Shown in pieces: positions 7,675 through 15,675 of a stretch of DNA of 24,637 nt. The stretch comes from Bizionia sp. (GTDB lineage: Bacteria > Bacteroidota > Bacteroidia > Flavobacteriales > Flavobacteriaceae). The stretch spans positions 1-24,637 of the forward strand of contig JAGPVI010000004.1 of the NCBI GenBank assembly GCA_018067115.1. Direction: 5' to 3'. The notes below the pieces were generated by a model. The model worked only from the letters and a program-made list of their open reading frames with translations. It searched no databases and had not been told where the DNA came from. Both the position numbers and the translations under genes were made by a program. The first letter of the stretch is position 1. The number at the start of each line of letters is the position of its first letter.

Positions 7675-7720
7675 AAAAAAAACATCAATACAAAAGTGAA
7701 TAACTTTACATACTGATGTT
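7675..7720 (-). terminator. Terminator-like hairpin of the proximal unit, after the GSCFA gene
   Basis: Read on the minus strand, AACATCA (7720-7714) pairs with TGATGTT (7687-7681), and the stem extends by TA pairing after one mismatch. It is followed by a run of eight Ts (7682-7675, overlapping the end of the stem). It lies about 110 bases after the GSCFA stop and is the likely end of the alaS-GSCFA transcript. Confidence 0.6.
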
Positions 7721-7830
7721 CCTAATTAATTAATAGCACTCTAAATGTACACTATAATTCTCCGCAATCAATAATTAATCGACGAACTGTTAATTAAGTT
7801 GATAAACACCAAAGTCTTCTCTAATAGTGC

Positions 7831-8784
7831 TTAAAAACGAAGGCCTAAAGACTGTAAATGAGTAATTTTTAGTTGTAAAGCTTGAAGAAATTTTAAATGC
7901 GCTTGAGAAGACGGGTTAAAAGGTTTGTGAATAAGTCCTTTTTGCACCGCGTCTACGTCTTTCATTATAGATACTACTTTTGGTGCAATCCAAGCCAATT
8001 GAAACTGCTCCCAAATATAGTTTACCGCCGTTTTATTAGGATGTAAAAGGTCTTCAGTATAAAAGCGGTAATCGCGAAGCTCGTCCGTCATAATTTCGAA
8101 AGACGGAAAATAGGATAAACCTTTATCTTTATAAGACACCTTTTTTAACACGTGATGAATCGCTGCAATTAAATGAGATTTACTGAGGGTGTTTTCAATA
8201 AAACCATCCTTTACATGTCGTACTGGAGAGACCGTAAAAATAAACTGAACACCTGGATTTACTGCTTTAACACTATCTATTATATGTTCCAGACTATTGG
8301 TAATCTCTGCGATACTTAATAAACGTTTCTCAAAGCTCTTTTGCGGTACTTTGTGGCAATTAGCGACTACAGTGTTTCTTTCTTTTAAAGCATACACCCA
8401 GGCCGTCCCTAAGGTGATTATAATATGAGAAGCCGCAGTAAGATTATTATTCGTTAATGCTATATTAGCGTTTAGAGTGTCTAATAGCTCTTCTTTTAAA
8501 GCACGACTTAATTTTGAATGCGCGTGGTAACATTGCCAGCGTTCATTATAATAAAAAACATCTTTCTCGGTATACACCTTTTGCTGAAGTGCATTATCAA
8601 TAAGATTTTCAATTGCTTTAGGGTGAAATAGAATTCCGAATGGATTGGAAGTATTTTGAAATTTATAATAACTAAATTTTTCCGAAATATTTTCTGCAAA
8701 ACAAGACCCAAATAGCAACACGTTAGACTTATAATCGATAGGATTATCTGATTTTTGTATTGGTATTTGGGTTTGAAGTTTCAC
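7831..8784 (-). CDS. GSCFA domain protein
   Basis: This 317-residue protein carries the family's naming motif G26-S27-C28-F29-A30 near its N-terminus, followed by NPFGILFHP and, near the C-terminus, a DLLHPN segment. GSCFA proteins belong to the SGNH/GDSL hydrolase-like group: the GSCFA serine corresponds to block I, and the Asp and His of DLLHPN fit the catalytic pair. The substrate is unknown. No signal peptide or membrane segment is seen, so it is probably cytoplasmic. It starts 20 bases after alaS ends on the same strand and is almost certainly cotranscribed with it. Confidence 0.92.
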   Translation of the reverse strand: MKLQTQIPIQKSDNPIDYKSNVLLFGSCFAENISEKFSYYKFQNTSNPFGILFHPKAIENLIDNALQQKVYTEKDVFYYNERWQCYHAHSKLSRALKEELLDTLNANIALTNNNLTAASHIIITLGTAWVYALKERNTVVANCHKVPQKSFEKRLLSIAEITNSLEHIIDSVKAVNPGVQFIFTVSPVRHVKDGFIENTLSKSHLIAAIHHVLKKVSYKDKGLSYFPSFEIMTDELRDYRFYTEDLLHPNKTAVNYIWEQFQLAWIAPKVVSIMKDVDAVQKGLIHKPFNPSSQAHLKFLQALQLKITHLQSLGLRF

Positions 8785-8804
8785 TTTTAATTTATAGCTT
8801 TAAG

Positions 8805-11420
8805 CTACTGTATATAATTTTTAGCTTCATTAAGGGCTTGCTCAATTCCTGCAGGGTTTTTACCTCCAGCAGTTGCAAAGAACGGCTGGCCACCACCACC
8901 ACCTTGAATAAGCTTTCCTAATTCGCGAACCACTTGCCCCGCATTAAGATTGCGCTCTTTAACCAATTCTTTAGAAATATAACAGGTTAACATAGCTTTA
9001 TCTGCTTCGGCAGTTGCGAATAATAAGAATAAATTTTTATGTTTATTCCCTAATTCGAAAGCCACATCTTTAATTCCAGATGCATCTAAGTCTATTTTTT
9101 TAGCTAAAAACTGAATCCCGTTAATTTCGGTAAGTTCGTTCGCTAATTCGCCTTTTAAATTTTTAGCTTTATCTTTTAGTAAGCTTTCAATTTGTTTTTT
9201 TAACGACGTGTTTTCATCTTTTAAAGACTCTAAAGCTTTTACAGGCTCTTTGGCATTGTTAAGCAAGTCTTTCATTTCAAAAAACGCACGATTATTTTCA
9301 GAATAAAAGTCTTTTACCGCATCGTTTGTAATAGCTTCAATACGTCTAATCCCTGATGCTACAGCACCTTCTGAAACAATTTTAAAATGCCAGATATCGG
9401 CTGTGTTTTTTACGTGTGTCCCTCCACAAAGCTCCATAGATTGCCCAAAACGAATAGTTCGTACTGTATCGCCATACTTTTCTCCAAACAGAGCGACTGC
9501 TCCTTGCTCTAAGGCTATTTCCATTGGCACCGAGCGGTGTTCTTCTAAAGCTAACTTACCTTCAATTCTAGCATTCACGAAATCTTCAACATCGCGTAAT
9601 TGCTCTGGTGTTACTTTTGAGAAATGAGAAAAATCGAATCGTAAATATTTAGAATGAACCGCACTACCCTTTTGTTCTACATGCAGGCCTAAGACCTCTC
9701 TTAAACCTTGGTGTAGTAAATGGGTTGCCGTATGGTTACATTCTGTACGAGAGCGTTGTTTCTCATCGACCACAGCTGTAAACGTTGTGTTTAAATCTGA
9801 CGGTAAGTTTTTAGAAAAATGAATGATTACATTATTTTCTTTTTTAGTATCAAGAATGTAAATAACATCTCCTTTACTGTCTTCTAAATATCCTTTATCC
9901 CCAACTTGTCCGCCGCCTTCAGCGTAAAAAGGTGTTAAATTGAAAACTAATTGATACATCTCACCATCTTTTTTAGAGGTTACTTTTCTGTATCGCGTAA
10001 GTTTAACTTGTGCCTTTAGGTGGTCGTATCCTACAAATTCTTCAACGGCATCATCTATTAAAATAGTCCAATCTTCGGTAGACATTTCACTTGCTGCTCG
10101 AGAGCGTTGTTTTTGTTTTTGTAATTCTTCGTTAAATCCTTTTTCATCTAATTTCAATCCTTTTTCAGATAAAATTAAAGCGGTTAAATCTATTGGAAAA
10201 CCATAAGTATCGTATAACTCGAAGGCTTTATCTCCAGAAACTTCCGTTCCTTTTGTGGTTTCAATAATTCTATCTAATAACACCAACCCTTGATCTAATG
10301 TTCTTAAAAAAGAGGTTTCTTCTTCTTTAATTACATTTTCTATTAATTGTTTTTGGCTTTTTATTTCTGGGAATGCCTCGCCCATTTTTTTACTTAATAT
10401 GCTTACTAATCTATAAATAAACGGTTCTTTTTTATCTAAAAAGGTAAATCCGTAACGTACGGCACGACGTAAAATTCTACGAATCACATAACCTGCACCG
10501 GTGTTACTAGGCAATTGCCCATCGGCAATAGAAAATGCCACAGCACGAACGTGATCTGAAATGACACGAATAGCAATATCTATTTCTTCATCCTTACCAT
10601 ACTCTTTATCGGTTATGGTTTCAATTTCACGAATAATAGGTGTGAACACATCGGTATCGTAATTAGACTTCACGTCTTGTAAAACCATACATAAACGTTC
10701 GAACCCCATTCCTGTATCGATATGTTTGTTAGGTAAAGACTCTAAAGTCCCATCGGCCTTACGGTTATATTGCATAAATACCAAGTTCCAAATCTCTACC
10801 ACTTGAGGGTGATCTTCGTTCACTAAATCTTTACCAGGAACTAATGCTTTCTCCTCTGGAGTACGGATATCGACATGTATTTCACTACACGGTCCGCAAG
10901 GGCCTTGCTCGCCCATTTCCCAAAAATTATCTTTTTTATTCCCCATTAAGATACGGTCTTCCGGAATAATTTCTTTCCAAAAATCGTAAGCCTCTTGGTC
11001 CATTTTTAAATTATCACCATCGGTGCTACCTTCAAAAACAGTAACATATAATATGTCTGGATCTATTTTGTAAACATCTATTAAAAGCTCCCAAGCCCAC
11101 GCAATCGCCTCTTTTTTAAAGTAATCACCAAAACTCCAGTTGCCTAACATTTCAAATAACGTGTGGTGGTAAGTATCGTATCCTACTTCCTCCAAATCAT
11201 TATGTTTACCAGATACACGCAAACATTTTTGCGAATCGGTTAAACGTGAGTTTTTTGGTTTTGCATTTCCTAAAAAGTATTCTTTAAAAGGTGCCATTCC
11301 CGAATTAACAAACATTAAGGTCGGGTCATCTTTTAAAACCATTGGTGCAGATGGCACAATACTGTGTTTTTTGTCTTCGAAAAAACGTAAATATGTAGAG
11401 CGAACGTCTTGAGATTTCAT
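8805..11420 (-). CDS. alaS: Alanyl-tRNA synthetase
   Basis: This enzyme attaches alanine to tRNA-Ala in the cytoplasm and edits mischarged Ser- and Gly-tRNA-Ala. At 871 residues it is the full normal length. The N-terminal class II catalytic core begins MKSQDVRSTYLRFFEDK and includes MFVNSGMAPFK and GCSEIH-region equivalents. The tRNA-recognition domain comes next. The editing domain shows its zinc ligands as H563 and H567 (HTATH) and C665 with H669 (CGGTH). The C-terminal domain ends with the GGGGGQPFFATAGG segment typical of AlaRS. The gene is divergent from the M23 peptidase and followed closely by the GSCFA gene. Confidence 0.99.
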   Translation of the reverse strand: MKSQDVRSTYLRFFEDKKHSIVPSAPMVLKDDPTLMFVNSGMAPFKEYFLGNAKPKNSRLTDSQKCLRVSGKHNDLEEVGYDTYHHTLFEMLGNWSFGDYFKKEAIAWAWELLIDVYKIDPDILYVTVFEGSTDGDNLKMDQEAYDFWKEIIPEDRILMGNKKDNFWEMGEQGPCGPCSEIHVDIRTPEEKALVPGKDLVNEDHPQVVEIWNLVFMQYNRKADGTLESLPNKHIDTGMGFERLCMVLQDVKSNYDTDVFTPIIREIETITDKEYGKDEEIDIAIRVISDHVRAVAFSIADGQLPSNTGAGYVIRRILRRAVRYGFTFLDKKEPFIYRLVSILSKKMGEAFPEIKSQKQLIENVIKEEETSFLRTLDQGLVLLDRIIETTKGTEVSGDKAFELYDTYGFPIDLTALILSEKGLKLDEKGFNEELQKQKQRSRAASEMSTEDWTILIDDAVEEFVGYDHLKAQVKLTRYRKVTSKKDGEMYQLVFNLTPFYAEGGGQVGDKGYLEDSKGDVIYILDTKKENNVIIHFSKNLPSDLNTTFTAVVDEKQRSRTECNHTATHLLHQGLREVLGLHVEQKGSAVHSKYLRFDFSHFSKVTPEQLRDVEDFVNARIEGKLALEEHRSVPMEIALEQGAVALFGEKYGDTVRTIRFGQSMELCGGTHVKNTADIWHFKIVSEGAVASGIRRIEAITNDAVKDFYSENNRAFFEMKDLLNNAKEPVKALESLKDENTSLKKQIESLLKDKAKNLKGELANELTEINGIQFLAKKIDLDASGIKDVAFELGNKHKNLFLLFATAEADKAMLTCYISKELVKERNLNAGQVVRELGKLIQGGGGGQPFFATAGGKNPAGIEQALNEAKNYIQ

Positions 11421-11641
11421 AATATATCTATTAATCTTACTTCTGTTAAATTACTATTAACAGTAAATTGTTTTTAGTTTTTCTCCCTTAATTTTATCGT
11501 TTTAATTTTAAGAGAGCGAATCTACAATTATACTATTATCAAAAATAATATGATAATATTTTTGTAGGTTTGTTCGTTTGCTAATCAATTAAACTCTTTT
11601 TTTAAATTGTTTAACAGTGCAAAAATAGTATAAATTAGACA
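11421..11641. promoter_or_regulatory. Divergent promoter region between alaS and the M23 operon
   Basis: This 221-base AT-rich region holds no gene. Minus-strand TATTTTTG boxes at 11540-11547 and 11620-11627 match TAnnTTTG and could serve alaS. A plus-strand TAGGTTTG at 11565-11572 could serve the peptidase, with a leader of about 60 bases. The plus box lies beside a TATTATC/GATAATA inverted repeat (11534-11540 and 11552-11558), which overlaps the first minus box. Confidence 0.45.
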
Positions 11642-12613
11642 ATGAGTAAGGTAAAATATTATTATGATTCAGATACATTATCGTATCGCAAAATAGAACG
11701 TAAAAAAAGACGCACAATTAAGTACGTCATGTTTTTTCTGTTTGCCGCTGCATTGTTTGGTTTTGTGTTTGTTTTTATAGCGAGTCAGTACTTAGAATCC
11801 CCACGAGAGAAAGCGTTAAACCGCGAATTAAGCAATATGCAAATTCAGTTTAATTTGCTAAATAAAAAAATGGACGAAGCGGAAGCAGTACTTGCTAACG
11901 TAGAAGATAGGGACAATAATATTTACAGATTATATTTTGAAGCCAACCCTATTCCCGAAGAACAACGAAAAGCTGGTTTTGGTGGAGTCAATAGATATTC
12001 GAAATTACAAGGTTACGACAATTCTAAAATTATTATAGAAACAAGCAAGCGTTTAGATGTTTTACAAAAGCAAATTGTAGTACAATCGAAATCTTTAGAT
12101 GAAATAGCTGTTTTAGCCGAAGACAAAGAAAAGTTTTTAGCTGCTATTCCTGCTATTCAACCTGTAAAAAACGAAGATTTAACTCGTATTGCATCAGGTT
12201 ATGGGTATAGAACCGACCCTTTTACAAAAGCGAGAAAGTTTCATTATGGTATGGATTTCACCGCACCTCGAGGCACTCCTATTTATGCTACTGGAGATGG
12301 CGTTGTGTTTAGAGCCGATAATAATGCAACGGGATATGGAAACCACATTAGAATAGATCACGGCCACGGTTACACCTCATTATATGCTCATATGTATAAG
12401 TATAATGTAAAGAAAAACCAGAAGGTTCAACGTGGTGATATTATAGGTTTTGTAGGTAGTACTGGGCGCTCAGAAGCTCCGCATTTACACTATGAGATTT
12501 TTAAAGATGATGAACGCATCAACCCTATTAATTTTTACTACGGAAGTTTAACAGCCGAAGAGTTTAATAAACTTTTAGAACACGCTTCCTTAGAAAACCA
12601 ATCTTTAGACTAA
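11642..12613 (+). CDS. M23 family metallopeptidase (LytM/cell-wall hydrolase type)
   Basis: This 323-residue inner-membrane-anchored peptidoglycan hydrolase or activator has three parts. A basic cytoplasmic start leads to a single membrane segment at about residues 28-49. A periplasmic coiled coil follows (roughly 55-165). The M23 domain is C-terminal, with zinc ligands H201 and D205 (HYGMD) and H283 (HLH), and catalytic H250 in YAHM. All key residues are present, so it should be active rather than a degenerate regulator. The architecture matches flavobacterial envelope M23 peptidases. Its stop codon overlaps the MerR gene's start (TAATG), so the two are translationally coupled. Confidence 0.94.
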   Translation: MSKVKYYYDSDTLSYRKIERKKRRTIKYVMFFLFAAALFGFVFVFIASQYLESPREKALNRELSNMQIQFNLLNKKMDEAEAVLANVEDRDNNIYRLYFEANPIPEEQRKAGFGGVNRYSKLQGYDNSKIIIETSKRLDVLQKQIVVQSKSLDEIAVLAEDKEKFLAAIPAIQPVKNEDLTRIASGYGYRTDPFTKARKFHYGMDFTAPRGTPIYATGDGVVFRADNNATGYGNHIRIDHGHGYTSLYAHMYKYNVKKNQKVQRGDIIGFVGSTGRSEAPHLHYEIFKDDERINPINFYYGSLTAEEFNKLLEHASLENQSLD

Positions 12614-12942
12614 TGCATATAGAACTTCCTGAAAAACGCTATTATGCGATTGGCGAAGTTGCCAAAGCCTTTAATGTCAACACCTCGTTAATTCGGTTTT
12701 GGGAGAAGGAATTTGATGTGTTAAAACCTAAAAAGAATGCGAAGGGAAATCGTAAGTTTACACCCGAAGATATCGAGCATTTAAAATTTATTTATCATCT
12801 TGTAAAAGAAAGAGGTTTTACGCTAGAAGGTGCTAAAACACACATAAAAGATGAACGCCGACAAACACTTTCTACTTATGAAATTATTAGTAAATTAGAG
12901 GGTGTTAAAAACGAACTAATCAAATTAAAAAACCAACTGTAA
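12613..12942 (+). CDS. MerR family transcriptional regulator
   Basis: This is a 109-residue MerR-type DNA-binding protein. Residues 9-77 form the winged helix-turn-helix: YYAIGEVAKAFNVNTSLIRFW, then GNRKFTPEDIEHLKFIYHLV and RGFTLEGAK. A C-terminal coiled-coil helix (about 85-109) would pair two subunits. There is no ligand-binding domain or cysteine cluster, so it does not look like a metal sensor. It overlaps the upstream peptidase stop by one base. The lemA start lies 51 bases downstream. Its target is not evident. Placement suggests envelope genes nearby, but that is inference. Confidence 0.93.
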   Translation: MHIELPEKRYYAIGEVAKAFNVNTSLIRFWEKEFDVLKPKKNAKGNRKFTPEDIEHLKFIYHLVKERGFTLEGAKTHIKDERRQTLSTYEIISKLEGVKNELIKLKNQL

Positions 12943-12993
12943 CATACACGTTATATTTACTACTAATAAAACAAACACTTAAAACTAACTATT

Positions 12994-13593
12994 ATGAAAA
13001 AATGGCTTATCCCCGTAATTATATTAGCTGTAATCGCTATAGGAGTATACTCTTGGGGAAAAAACTTTAATAATACTGCTGTCGATTTAAAAGAAACGGC
13101 AACAAAAACTTGGGGTAATGTAGAAAGTAGCTACCAACGTAGAAACGACCTTATTGGGAGTTTAGTAAAAACGGTTCAAGGGGCTGCCGATTTCGAAAAA
13201 AGCACTTTAGAAGCTGTTATTAATGCACGTTCTAAAGCGACTTCTGTAAACATCGATCCTTCGAATATTACGCCAGAGCAATTACAACAATTTAACCAAG
13301 CGCAAAGCGGATTAAGTAGCGCATTATCGCGTCTTTTAGTTACTGTAGAACGCTATCCAGACATTAAAGCGAACCAAAACTTTTTAGAGTTACAATCGCA
13401 GTTAGAAGGTACCGAAAACAGAATTAATGTTGCGAGAGACCGTTTTAACGAAGCGATCGAACCGTATAATAAACACGTTAAACGTTTCCCTAATTCTATT
13501 TTAGCAGGAATATTTAACTTCGACCCTATGGATTACTACAAAGCTGAAGCAGGAAGTGAAAAGGCTCCAGACGTAGATTTTGATTTTAAATAA
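12994..13593 (+). CDS. lemA: LemA family protein
   Basis: This 199-residue LemA protein has an N-terminal membrane segment (about residues 4-22) and a long helical extracytoplasmic domain. Family hallmarks are present: TWGNVESSYQRRNDLIGSLVKTV near residue 40, then AINARSKA-like and YPDIKANQNFLELQSQLEGTENRI. LemA proteins are widespread and often sit next to TPM-domain or M48 peptidase genes. Their biochemical role is not settled. Here the gene is 3 bases from the first TPM gene, forming a clear LemA-TPM-TPM unit. Confidence 0.95.
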   Translation: MKKWLIPVIILAVIAIGVYSWGKNFNNTAVDLKETATKTWGNVESSYQRRNDLIGSLVKTVQGAADFEKSTLEAVINARSKATSVNIDPSNITPEQLQQFNQAQSGLSSALSRLLVTVERYPDIKANQNFLELQSQLEGTENRINVARDRFNEAIEPYNKHVKRFPNSILAGIFNFDPMDYYKAEAGSEKAPDVDFDFK

Positions 13594-13596
13594 GAT

Positions 13597-14037
13597 ATGC
13601 CAAATACAATTGAAGCTTTTTTAACACCAAGTGAAGAACAAGAGATTGTTGCTGCTATTCGCGTAGCCGAAAAACAAACCTCTGGAGAAATCCGTGTACA
13701 TATTGAGAGCACTTCTAAAGACGCGATTGAAGATCGTGCTTTAGAAGTGTTTTCTGAATTAAAAATGTACAATACAGAACAGCGTAATGGTGTACTTATT
13801 TATGTTGCCGTAGACGATAGAAACTTCGCTATTTATGGCGATCAAGGTATTAACGCGGTTGTTAAAGACACCTTCTGGGACGACACGATACACAGCATAC
13901 AAGTACATTTTAAAAACGGGAAGTTTAAACAAGGTTTAATCGATGGTATTTTAAAAGCAGGAGAGCAATTACAGGCGTATTTCCCTTGGGATGATACCGA
14001 TAAAAATGAACTCTCAGACTCTATTTCTAAAGGCTAA
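13597..14037 (+). CDS. TPM domain protein (short, without signal peptide)
   Basis: This 146-residue protein is essentially one TPM domain, recognisable from the SGEIRVHIES, NGVLIYVAVDDRNFAIYGDQGIN and FKQGLIDGI segments. TPM domains have been reported as phosphatases or as protein-folding and photosystem-repair factors in different organisms, so no activity is assigned. It has no signal peptide or membrane segment. It starts 3 bases after the lemA stop and 8 bases separate it from the next TPM gene, so it is part of a tight operon. Confidence 0.92.
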   Translation: MPNTIEAFLTPSEEQEIVAAIRVAEKQTSGEIRVHIESTSKDAIEDRALEVFSELKMYNTEQRNGVLIYVAVDDRNFAIYGDQGINAVVKDTFWDDTIHSIQVHFKNGKFKQGLIDGILKAGEQLQAYFPWDDTDKNELSDSISKG

Positions 14038-14045
14038 TAAACACT

Positions 14046-14897
14046 ATGCTCCATTCTCTATCCAACAGATTAAACTTTAAATCGTTAAAAAAAAGCACAC
14101 TATTCTTAGTCTTTGCTTTGTGTTCAATCTCACTCGCTTTTGGACAGTTTGAAATTCCTGAAAAACCAGCTTTAAAAGACGGCGGACAAACGAGTGTTTA
14201 CGATTATTATAATTTATTATCGGCTACAGAGAAAAGCACGTTAGAAAATAAGCTTATTAAATATTCCGATACAACCTCTACACAAATTGTAGTAGCTATT
14301 ATTGCCTCTACCGAAGGTGAATATATAAACTACCTGGGTGCAAATTGGGCTGAAAAATGGGGTATTGGAGACGCGAAAAAAGATAACGGTATTTTTATTT
14401 TATTGGCGCGAGACGATCGTAAAATAGGAATAAGCACCGGTAAAGGAACGGAACATTTAATGACCGATGCTATGTCTAGGCGTATTATAGAACTGGATGT
14501 TATTCCATTCTTTAAACGCAACGACTACTACGGCGGATTAAACCGCGGTGCAGACGCTATTTTTGAAGTTATGCAAGGCGAATATACCGGCACCAGACAA
14601 TCGGGCTCTAAAGAAGGCTTTCCTGTTGGGCTTATGTTTTTCTTATTCATTGTATTCATCATCATATTGGCCTCTATTTCTAAAAACAGAAGAGGCGGAG
14701 GCGGTGATGGTAATGGAGGGAACTTTACCAATAGGCCTAGTATTCTAGACGCTATTATTTTAAGTAACGCAGGACGTGGCGGATTTGGCGGCGGATTCGG
14801 CGGTAGTTCTGGCGGTGGTTTCGGTGGCGGAGGCGGCTTTGGTGGCGGCTTTGGCGGTGGTAGCTTTGGTGGTGGTGGAGCTTCTGGAGGTTGGTAA
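14046..14897 (+). CDS. TPM domain protein with signal peptide, membrane helix and glycine-rich tail
   Basis: This 283-residue protein begins with a signal sequence (about residues 14-34, ending FGQ). A TPM domain follows (about 45-180, with TQIVVAIIASTEG, WGIGDAKKDNGIFILLARDDR and GRGADAIF-like parts). A membrane helix lies at about residues 197-214. The last 60 or so residues are almost entirely Gly with some Phe and Ser, ending GGW. The TPM domain would sit outside the cytoplasmic membrane, with the Gly-rich tail inside. This layout is common for TPM proteins paired with LemA. The tail DNA is built from repeated GGN/TTY codons and is the most GC-rich part of the window. Confidence 0.93.
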   Translation: MLHSLSNRLNFKSLKKSTLFLVFALCSISLAFGQFEIPEKPALKDGGQTSVYDYYNLLSATEKSTLENKLIKYSDTTSTQIVVAIIASTEGEYINYLGANWAEKWGIGDAKKDNGIFILLARDDRKIGISTGKGTEHLMTDAMSRRIIELDVIPFFKRNDYYGGLNRGADAIFEVMQGEYTGTRQSGSKEGFPVGLMFFLFIVFIIILASISKNRRGGGGDGNGGNFTNRPSILDAIILSNAGRGGFGGGFGGSSGGGFGGGGGFGGGFGGGSFGGGGASGGW

Positions 14898-14999
14898 GAC
14901 AATCGTGGTTTTAAAAATTAAACCTTAGCTTTCGGTTAATACATAATCATATAATTTATTCATACACCTATTAAAGATCACACTCCTTAAATCTAAGCC

Positions 15000-15518
15000 G
15001 TGCTATTAAAAACTATTTTACCAATACTCATCGTGTCATTAGTTATAACTTTTCTTTATGCTGCTTCTAAAAAGACACCAAAGGAAGATGGATTAGGGAA
15101 TATCCTTTTACAACTACCAAAACTATATTATATTCTTGGTATTTTTGTCGTAATAGGTGGAATAGGATTACTAATATATGCCTTTGTTTTCGCAAATGAA
15201 GACGATAAGATCTTAGCTACTATTTCTAGTATAACTGCCGTGCTAGCAGGCTCTATATTATTTGCCAAAGGTTATATTTCGAACCTTAAAGTTACCGATT
15301 TTGAAATTATAGAAACCACTATGTTTGGCCATCGAAAAGCAATACAATGGAATGAGATTAAAGATCTTTCTTTTGGAAAAGTAAGTCTCGAGCTAAAAAT
15401 AACGAGCCATTCCACGCATATTAAAGCGCATATGCATTTAATTGGTTTTCAAGAACTACTAACTAAACTGGAAGAAAAAACAGGAAAGACAAAAACTCAA
15501 ATTGGAATTCCGAATTAA
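15000..15518 (+). CDS. Membrane protein with PH-like C-terminal region (hypothetical)
   Basis: This 172-residue protein starts at GTG. An in-frame stop two codons upstream (14994-14996) rules out a longer form. The first half has three hydrophobic segments (about residues 4-20, 41-63 and 73-90). The second half reads like a small beta-rich domain: VTDFEIIETTMFGHRKAIQW and then IKDLSFGKVSLELKI, reminiscent of bacterial PH-like (bPH) domains. That assignment is from pattern only. It is about 100 bases downstream of the TPM gene, so it may be a separate unit, and it is closed by a strong terminator. Confidence 0.75.
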   Translation: MLLKTILPILIVSLVITFLYAASKKTPKEDGLGNILLQLPKLYYILGIFVVIGGIGLLIYAFVFANEDDKILATISSITAVLAGSILFAKGYISNLKVTDFEIIETTMFGHRKAIQWNEIKDLSFGKVSLELKITSHSTHIKAHMHLIGFQELLTKLEEKTGKTKTQIGIPN

Positions 15519-15542
15519 GAAATACAACACACAAAATCACAT

Positions 15543-15578
15543 AAAAAAAATCAGCACTATTAAGTGCTGATTTTTTTT
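15543..15578. terminator. Strong bidirectional intrinsic terminator
   Basis: TCAGCACT (15551-15558) and AGTGCTGA (15563-15570) form a perfect stem with an ATTA loop, flanked by exactly eight As and eight Ts. Because A- and T-runs lie on both sides, it works in either direction. It sits between convergent genes, the 172-aa membrane protein and der, and should end both transcripts. Confidence 0.93.
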
Positions 15579-15675
15579 ATTTAAAATTTAAGACGGTTTC
15601 TAAAAGGCGTCATTTCGTCAATTCTCTAAACTAATCGCGCTATTCTTTTATAAACTCTTAATATGTAAAGTAGAA

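Larger units (their letters stand above)
7490..7790 (-). repeat. Two diverged tandem non-coding units, each ending in a hairpin and T-run
   Basis: The 381-base gap between the DUF4230 and GSCFA genes has no reading frame but holds two related units. Each has the 12-mer AATCGACGAACT (7611-7622 and 7777-7788) and a CATCA...TGATG hairpin beside an A-run (7497-7546 and 7675-7720). The boxes are 166 bases apart and the hairpins 179 apart. Weaker similarity runs between, for example TAATAGCA(G/C)T followed by TAAA. Read on the minus strand each unit is AGTTCGTCGATT, about 100 bases, then a hairpin and seven or eight Ts. They could be small RNAs, tandem terminator-bearing 3' ends or interspersed-element remnants. 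Confidence 0.6.

Noticed and set aside
7490..7790. Possible CRISPR-like repeats
   Set aside because: Only two units, about 170 bases apart, with diverged interiors and no regular short repeat-spacer pattern or cas genes.
14528..14902. Long proline-rich reading frame on the minus strand
   Set aside because: It is the mirror of the glycine codons in the TPM protein's tail (GGN read backwards gives CCN). It has no start context or homology pattern.
14907..14924. GGTTT/AAACC stem after the second TPM gene as a terminator
   Set aside because: The stem is short with a bulge and has no T-run, so it is not convincing.
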